Assembly (NCBI GenBank): GCA_934597585.1
Contig: CAKTSA010000058.1
Location: forward strand, 1-6,305
Direction of reading: 5' to 3'
Source of the DNA: an uncultured Oscillospiraceae bacterium
Lineage (GTDB): Bacteria; Bacillota; Clostridia; Oscillospirales; Oscillospiraceae
DNA: 6,305 nucleotides
This document shows positions 5,512 through 6,305 of the stretch, in pieces. Numbering within the stretch: position 1 is the first letter of the stretch; every line of letters starts with the position of its first letter. The notes under the pieces were generated by a model. That model had not been told where the DNA came from. It saw only the letters and a program-made list of their open reading frames with translations, and did no database searches. Both the position numbers and the translations under genes were made by a program.

Positions 5512-6305
5512 ATGAACGAACGAAAGCTCACCGAATCAATGCTCGAAAGCTACGACCGCAAGCTGAAGGAGGACGAGCACGCTGCGGCGACGCGGGAGAA
5601 ATACCTGCGCAGCATCCGCGCCTTTGCCAAATGGCTCGACGGGCGAGCCGTCACAAAGGAAACCGTGACCGAATGGAAAACACATCTAGTCGAGCGGCGG
5701 CAGGCCCCGTCCACCGTCAACACCGCGCTTGCCGCGCTGAACGGCTTGTTCCGCTTCCTCGGCTGGGAGGATTGCCGCACGAGGTTCCTCAAGGTCCAGC
5801 GCCGCATCTTCCGCGCGCCCGAGCGCGAGCTGACGCGCACGGAGTATGACCGTCTGCTCGCCGCTGCGGAGAGTGCCGGCGATGCCCGCCTTGCACTGCT
5901 GATGGAGAGCATCTGCGCGACCGGCATCCGCGTGGGCGAGGTCAAGTACCTCACCGTCGAGGCCGCCAGCCAAGGGCGCGCCGAAGTGGCGCTCAAGGGC
6001 AAGATCCGGACGATCCTGCTGCCCGCGAAGCTCTGCCGCAAGCTACTGAAATACGCCAGGAAACAAAAAATCGCCCACGGCGAGATCTTTCTCACCACGG
6101 GCGGGAGGAGTATGGACCGGCGGCAGATATGGAGTGCAATGAAGCGCCTATGCCAAAAGGCGGGCGTCGCGCCGTCGAAGGTGTTTCCACACAATTTGCG
6201 CCACCTGTTTGCTACAGCGTACTATCGTGTGTATCACGATATTGTGAAGCTCGCGGATATGCTCGGCCACAGCTCCATCGAGACGACGCGCATCTATCTC
6301 ATTGA
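5512..6305 (+). CDS. Tyrosine-type site-specific recombinase (3' end cut by window edge)
   Basis: DNA strand-exchange enzyme of the phage integrase/XerC-XerD family; 264 codons are visible and only a short C-terminal tail should be missing. AGGAGG (5499-5504) lies 7 nt before the ATG. Residues about 8-95 form the SAM-like core-binding domain. The catalytic domain shows Arg140 in CATGIRVGE, a beta-hairpin lysine (K164 in LKGKIR), His227 and Arg230 in FPHNLRH, His253 in LGHSS and the nucleophile Tyr262 in TTRIYL. All six catalytic positions are therefore intact. This short, single-gene type is common in Clostridia as a Xer-like or DNA-inversion enzyme; no excisionase or transfer genes are visible, so an element integrase is possible but unsupported. 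It follows the SLH surface-protein gene on the same strand but beyond that gene's terminator. The target site is unknown. Confidence 0.93.
   Translation, partial: MNERKLTESMLESYDRKLKEDEHAAATREKYLRSIRAFAKWLDGRAVTKETVTEWKTHLVERRQAPSTVNTALAALNGLFRFLGWEDCRTRFLKVQRRIFRAPERELTRTEYDRLLAAAESAGDARLALLMESICATGIRVGEVKYLTVEAASQGRAEVALKGKIRTILLPAKLCRKLLKYARKQKIAHGEIFLTTGGRSMDRRQIWSAMKRLCQKAGVAPSKVFPHNLRHLFATAYYRVYHDIVKLADMLGHSSIETTRIYLI

Noticed and set aside
5550..6194. A 214-codon minus-strand frame opposite the recombinase
   Set aside because: The plus strand carries the full catalytic set of a tyrosine recombinase; the antisense product is Ser/Arg-rich without motifs.

Overview
The window looks like chromosomal DNA from a GC-rich, SLH-bearing Firmicute, most likely an uncultured gut Clostridium of the Oscillospiraceae type. 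The reasons are strong GGAGG ribosome binding sites, housekeeping -35/-10 promoters, an AbrB/SpoVT regulator coupled to an ABC ATPase, and SLH domains of the CTRGQ variety. The taxonomic placement is inference.

Layout. (1) Positions 1-954, minus strand: a short operon read toward the left edge. It has a clear sigma-A-type promoter (926-954), a 75-residue AbrB/SpoVT-type regulator (648-875) and an ABC transporter ATP-binding protein (651 down to 1, cut by the edge). The two genes overlap by ATGA. (2) Positions 955-1322: a region with no confident gene but dense in DNA structure. It holds a compound palindrome (963-1009), a 13-bp palindrome (1046-1058), a strong minus-strand terminator (1097-1133) with no obvious upstream gene except a possible 24-codon ORF (1120-1194), a CCGCGG hairpin, and a perfect 10-bp inverted repeat with a 6-bp centre (1265-1290). 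(3) Positions 1323-5388, plus strand: a promoter, a leader of about 190 nt with mutually exclusive hairpins, and one large gene (1551-5345, 1264 residues), closed by a strong hairpin terminator. The protein is secreted and wall-anchored: signal peptide, an unrecognised N-terminal region, three right-handed beta-helix regions, an InlB-B-like bacterial repeat and three C-terminal SLH domains. (4) Positions 5462-6305, plus strand: a weak promoter and a tyrosine recombinase containing every catalytic residue, including the nucleophile, cut by the right edge shortly after it.

How the parts may relate. The left operon is probably an export or membrane-protection ABC system under its own regulator, independent of the rest. 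The surface protein is a large adhesin-like or glycan-interacting factor. A tyrosine recombinase directly downstream, and a recombinase-core-like inverted repeat upstream of the surface-protein promoter, raise the possibility of site-specific recombination affecting surface display. No second copy of that repeat is visible here, so this is a hypothesis only. Nothing in the window is a clear CRISPR array, IS element, tRNA or rRNA.
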